From Mycobacteroides salmoniphilum (GTDB taxonomy: Bacteria > Actinomycetota > Actinomycetes > Mycobacteriales > Mycobacteriaceae), in assembly GCF_004924335.1 (NCBI RefSeq), contig NZ_CP024633.1:744001-808000 (forward strand): a stretch of 64,000 nt of DNA, read 5' to 3'. Both the position numbers and the translations under genes were made by a program. Under the pieces are notes generated by a model, which was not told the DNA's origin, made no database searches, and saw only the letters and a list, made by a program, of their open reading frames with translations. Below are positions 61,165 to 64,000 of this stretch, piece by piece; positions within the stretch are counted from its first letter, which is position 1, and each line of letters starts with the position of its first letter.

Positions 61165-61752
61165 ATGGTGGAGGAGCAACCAAGGGGTCGGCGGGCAGAG
61201 GTGATCGCGGCCGCCATTGAGGTGGCGGGCACCGTGGGTGTTGGCGGTCTTACGTATCGCTCGGTAGATGCGGCGGCTAATGTGCCGAGCGGGACTACGT
61301 CGAATCATTTCCGTACGCGTGATGCGCTGTTATTGGGTGTCATTATCGAGATCGAAAAACTTCGTCGGGCCTTCTGGCGGGCGCTTGTCACCGAGATCAG
61401 CCCGACTACGGTGGCCGACCTGGTGGGTATCGGTACCGCATACGCCAACGGTGCCGTCGGAGTGATGAGCACCCGGGTGCGGGCGTACATGGCACTTCTC
61501 ATGGAAGGTTGGAGCCATCCTGATCTCAGAGAGCCGCTGCAGCGGGGTCGGGATGCGCAGATTCCTCGCACCCTGCAGCTCATGCGCAAAGTGAACCCGA
61601 CAACCCCCGAGCTGCATGCGGAAATTTTCCAGGACTATCTCACCGGCATCATCTACCAGCAGCTTGCCAACCCGGTGCCGGACTTCAAGCCGCGTCCCGG
61701 GATCGAGGCGCTGCTCACCGCGCTGGTGCTGCCCCAGGCAGCGCAGAGATAG
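61165..61752 (+). CDS. TetR-family transcriptional regulator
   Basis: A 195-residue regulator with the N-terminal helix-turn-helix AAIEVAGTVGVGGLTYRSVD and GTTSNHFRTRDALLLGV, then a helical ligand domain. ATG 61165 (MVEEQPRGRR) is chosen from domain position. It is divergent from the LLM oxidoreductase gene. Its last 38 bp overlap the 3' end of the MFS gene on the other strand, so the two mRNAs would be complementary at their ends. Confidence 0.87.
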   Translation: MVEEQPRGRRAEVIAAAIEVAGTVGVGGLTYRSVDAAANVPSGTTSNHFRTRDALLLGVIIEIEKLRRAFWRALVTEISPTTVADLVGIGTAYANGAVGVMSTRVRAYMALLMEGWSHPDLREPLQRGRDAQIPRTLQLMRKVNPTTPELHAEIFQDYLTGIIYQQLANPVPDFKPRPGIEALLTALVLPQAAQR

Positions 61753-63781
61753 GGTTCTCGCGCCAGTCGGTATCGGTAACGATTCGCCGTGAAATGCGTT
61801 CCAGTGCAGCCTGAATCTGCTCCCGGTCTGCGCGATCTTCGAAATCAGGTGTGCGGGAAAGTCGTTCGACCAAGTACTGGTTGATTGCCTCGCTGATTTT
61901 GTCGACTTCCTGTCGCCCCGGGTCGGTGAGCCAGACGTGGTCATTGGTGCGCAGGGCGTAACCATTCTCGACGAGTTCATTGAAGGCGGGGTCGATGACC
62001 TCCGGCGGTATCCGGTACCACTGCGCGATTCGGGATACCTCGGCAGACCCGGTGGCGCGCAGAAAGCGGTTGGCCTGCACCAGGGCCCACAGTGGAGCGA
62101 TGGGCATCGACACATCCGCGTGCTCGCGCAGCTTGCGCAGACCGATATGCGGGAATCCGCGCATCGCATTGCTGATCGCGATCTCCAACAGTTTGTCCGG
62201 TGAGATCGAATTGGGCATGCCGAAGCCTTCGCCCATATCCGCGGCAAGGGCCGAGTCGGTGCCGCGCAGCGGGACCTCCTTGAGGAACAGTGCGACGACG
62301 AATCCGATGACGGCAACCGGTGTGGCACAAAGGAACACAAGGTCCAATGAGTCGGCGTAGGCGTTGATGACGGGTATCGCGGCGTCATGCGGCAGTGCGT
62401 GCAGTGCCTGTGGTGACTGAGTGGCCTCGGGTGGCACCTTCACCGAGCTGATTTCCCGCGTAAGGAAATTGGAGAACAGCGACCCGAATATCGCTGCGCC
62501 GAAGGAACTGCCGATGGTGCGGAAGAACGTCACGCCGGACGTCGCGACGCCCAGATCGTCGAATCGGGCCGTGTTCTGGACGATCAGGGTGAGTACCTGC
62601 ATCGAGGCGCCGATGCCTACGCCCAGGATGAGCAGGTATAGCGACTGCAGGATGAACGGTGTCGAATTGTCCATCCTGGACAGCAACACCAGCGCGATGG
62701 CCATGGTGGCGGTGCCGGCGACGGGATAGCGTTTGTACTTGCCGGTGCGCCCCACCAGGATGCCGGTTCCGGTGGAGGTGATGAGCATGCCCGCCACCAT
62801 GGGCAAGGTGCGCAGGCCGGAGACGGTGGCCGAGACACCGTTGACGAACTGCATGAACGTCGGCAGGTAGGTCATCACCCCGAGCATGGCGAAGCCGACG
62901 ACGAAGCTCAGCACGCAGCAGATCGTGAAGACCGGGTCGCGGAACAGCCGTGGAGGCAGAATCGGTTCGGACACGCGGGATTCCACCCAGACGAACAGGG
63001 CTATGGCTGCGGCCGAGCCGACAAACAACCCGATAATCGTCGGAGACGACCAGGGGTAGGTGGTGCCGCCCCAGCTGGTCGCCAGCGTCAGTGCCGAGGC
63101 GCCCAGCCCGATGAGCACAATGCCCCGGTAGTCGATGACGGGGCGTGTGGCCTTGGCCAGTGCCGGGATGGCTCCGGCCGCGACCACGATCACCACGACC
63201 GAGATGGGCAGATTGATGTAGAACGCCCAGCGCCAGCCCAGATGATCGGTGAACAGACCGCCCAACAGCGGGCCGATCACGGTCGTCACCCCGAAGACCG
63301 CGCCCAGCATGCCCTGATAGCGGCCGCGCTCACGCATGGGGATGATCTCGCCGATGAGGGCAGTCGCCGTCACCATGAGGCCACCGGAGCCGAGACCCTG
63401 GATCGCGCGTGCACCGACCAACATGGCCATGGATCCGGCCATACCGCAGAGCAGCGATCCGGCCGCGAAGATGACGATGCAGCTCATGAAGACTGCACGC
63501 CGTCCGAAGAGGTCACCGAACTTACCCATGACGGCCGTGGCCACGGTGGAGGCCAGTAGGTAGCTGGTGACCACCCACGACTGGTGCCCGGCATCTCCGA
63601 GATCGGCGACGACGGTGGGCAGGGCGGTGGCGACAATGGTGCCGTCCAGCGCGGCCAGCAGCATCCCCAGCAGGACCGCGACGAAAATGAGGTTGCGGCG
63701 CTGCACGCTGATCATGGAGCTCGCGGCTTCCTGATCGACGGTTTCGGACTCAGGAGACTGCTGCAGGGATTCGGCTGACAT
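61715..63781 (-). CDS. DHA2 MFS transporter with C-terminal winged-helix-like domain
   Basis: A 688-residue protein. Residues ~28-540 are a 14-segment DHA2 drug-proton antiporter (LDGTIVATALPTVVADLG, GDLFGRRAVF, and MLGAVFGVTTVIGPLLGG motif C). Residues ~560-680 are soluble and read like a MarR-type winged helix (ALWALVQANRFL, then VIDPAFNELVENGYALRTND and the wing-like VWLTDPGRQEVDKISEAI). The total length equals that of M. tuberculosis Rv1877 as I recall it. The tail may be a cytosolic sensor. ATG 63781 has a short leader and shares a 78-bp divergent region with the thioesterase gene. Confidence 0.85.
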   Translation of the reverse strand: MSAESLQQSPESETVDQEAASSMISVQRRNLIFVAVLLGMLLAALDGTIVATALPTVVADLGDAGHQSWVVTSYLLASTVATAVMGKFGDLFGRRAVFMSCIVIFAAGSLLCGMAGSMAMLVGARAIQGLGSGGLMVTATALIGEIIPMRERGRYQGMLGAVFGVTTVIGPLLGGLFTDHLGWRWAFYINLPISVVVIVVAAGAIPALAKATRPVIDYRGIVLIGLGASALTLATSWGGTTYPWSSPTIIGLFVGSAAAIALFVWVESRVSEPILPPRLFRDPVFTICCVLSFVVGFAMLGVMTYLPTFMQFVNGVSATVSGLRTLPMVAGMLITSTGTGILVGRTGKYKRYPVAGTATMAIALVLLSRMDNSTPFILQSLYLLILGVGIGASMQVLTLIVQNTARFDDLGVATSGVTFFRTIGSSFGAAIFGSLFSNFLTREISSVKVPPEATQSPQALHALPHDAAIPVINAYADSLDLVFLCATPVAVIGFVVALFLKEVPLRGTDSALAADMGEGFGMPNSISPDKLLEIAISNAMRGFPHIGLRKLREHADVSMPIAPLWALVQANRFLRATGSAEVSRIAQWYRIPPEVIDPAFNELVENGYALRTNDHVWLTDPGRQEVDKISEAINQYLVERLSRTPDFEDRADREQIQAALERISRRIVTDTDWRENPISALPGAAPAR

Positions 63782-63859
63782 AACTTACCCATGCTAAAGG
63801 TATGTGGGCTCGAGCATCGTGAACTTACGTTGCCCGCTGAGACGTAGACAGGAAGCCAG

Positions 63860-64000
63860 ATGACAAGCGAACGCCTTCCCAGGGATCAGTTTCCCGGTTA
63901 CCTGGGCATCGAGTCCGTGTCGTTTCAGGACGGTCGGGTTACCGCCGAGCTTCCGCTCCGCGGGGAGCTGTTCGCACCGAACGGGTTCGTTCACGCCGCG
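63860..64000 (+). CDS. Hotdog-fold thioesterase (PaaI-like), 3' partial
   Basis: The 47 visible codons read LPRDQFPGYLGIESVSF, then DGRVTAELPLRGELFAPNGFVHAA, the N-terminal half of a PaaI/YbgC-like hotdog thioesterase, with the Asn-Gly-x-x-His active-site element at the edge. GGAAG at 63851-63855 precedes the ATG. The gene continues beyond the window. Confidence 0.75.
   Translation, partial: MTSERLPRDQFPGYLGIESVSFQDGRVTAELPLRGELFAPNGFVHAA

Overview
The window comes from a high-GC actinobacterium, almost certainly a rapidly growing mycobacterium of the Mycobacteroides abscessus/chelonae group. The evidence is the gene content: SerC, FprB, CitA, GltA2, PrrA/PrrB, EchA6, CtpE and an Rv0909/Rv0910-like pair appear in nearly the same order as in Mycobacterium tuberculosis. 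Between citA-pdxH and gltA2 sits a complete set of trehalose polyphleate (TPP) genes: fadD23, a PE-PPE hydrolase, mmpL10, papA3 and a two-module pks. I cannot decide the species from the sequence alone.

Layout. 1-3 kb: a membrane glycosyltransferase pair (GT2-GtrA plus GT39/YkcB type). 3-9.5 kb: serC, a diiron oxygenase-fprB operon, a VOC protein, citA and pdxH. 9.5-12.6 kb: a KstD-like flavoprotein divergent from a TetR gene across a perfect 25-bp palindrome, with a GAP/Sap-type membrane protein downstream of tetR. 12.6-31.5 kb: the TPP locus, with fadD23-PE-mmpL10-papA3 on the minus strand and the 11-kb pks on the plus strand, diverging from a 299-bp control region. 31.6-36.1 kb: an MFS exporter, a DUF2252 protein and a GlxA/DJ-1 pair. 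36.2-40.8 kb: gltA2, an MFS-MarR operon and a CrtI-like oxidoreductase. 40.8-46.6 kb: a candidate amino-alcohol catabolic module (phospho-lyase-like class III PLP enzyme, APC permease, APH-fold kinase, SDR, GntR/UTRA regulator). 46.6-49.2 kb: FKBP and prrBA. 49.3-60.2 kb: a secreted protein, a flavin monooxygenase, then the echA6-MBL-ctpE-Rv0909/Rv0910 backbone, interrupted by extra methyltransferase, SPFH and lipase genes. 60.2-64 kb: a small Cys/Gly-rich secreted peptide, an LLM oxidoreductase, TetR, an MFS carrier with a winged-helix tail, and the start of a hotdog thioesterase.

How the genes work together. In the TPP locus, FadD23 should activate a fatty acyl starter as acyl-AMP and load it on Pks. 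Pks extends it with malonyl units, PapA3 acylates trehalose, MmpL10 exports the diacyltrehalose precursor, and the PE protein probably completes polyacylation outside the membrane. The GAP-like gene lies tail to tail with fadD23 and may assist export. In the 40.8-46.6 kb module, import, phosphorylation and phospho-lyase cleavage of an amino alcohol fit together under a TGGTC-binding GntR regulator; this is the best candidate for an undescribed system here. Other items of note are a roughly 23-bp dispersed element present three times (two copies in inverted orientation around prrA), a structured intergenic element before the SPFH gene, and a tandem duplication that supplies the stop codons of two convergent genes.

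Limits: all calls come from reading the sequence and remembered family features. No search, alignment or folding program was run. Lengths and gene numbers quoted for other species are from memory.
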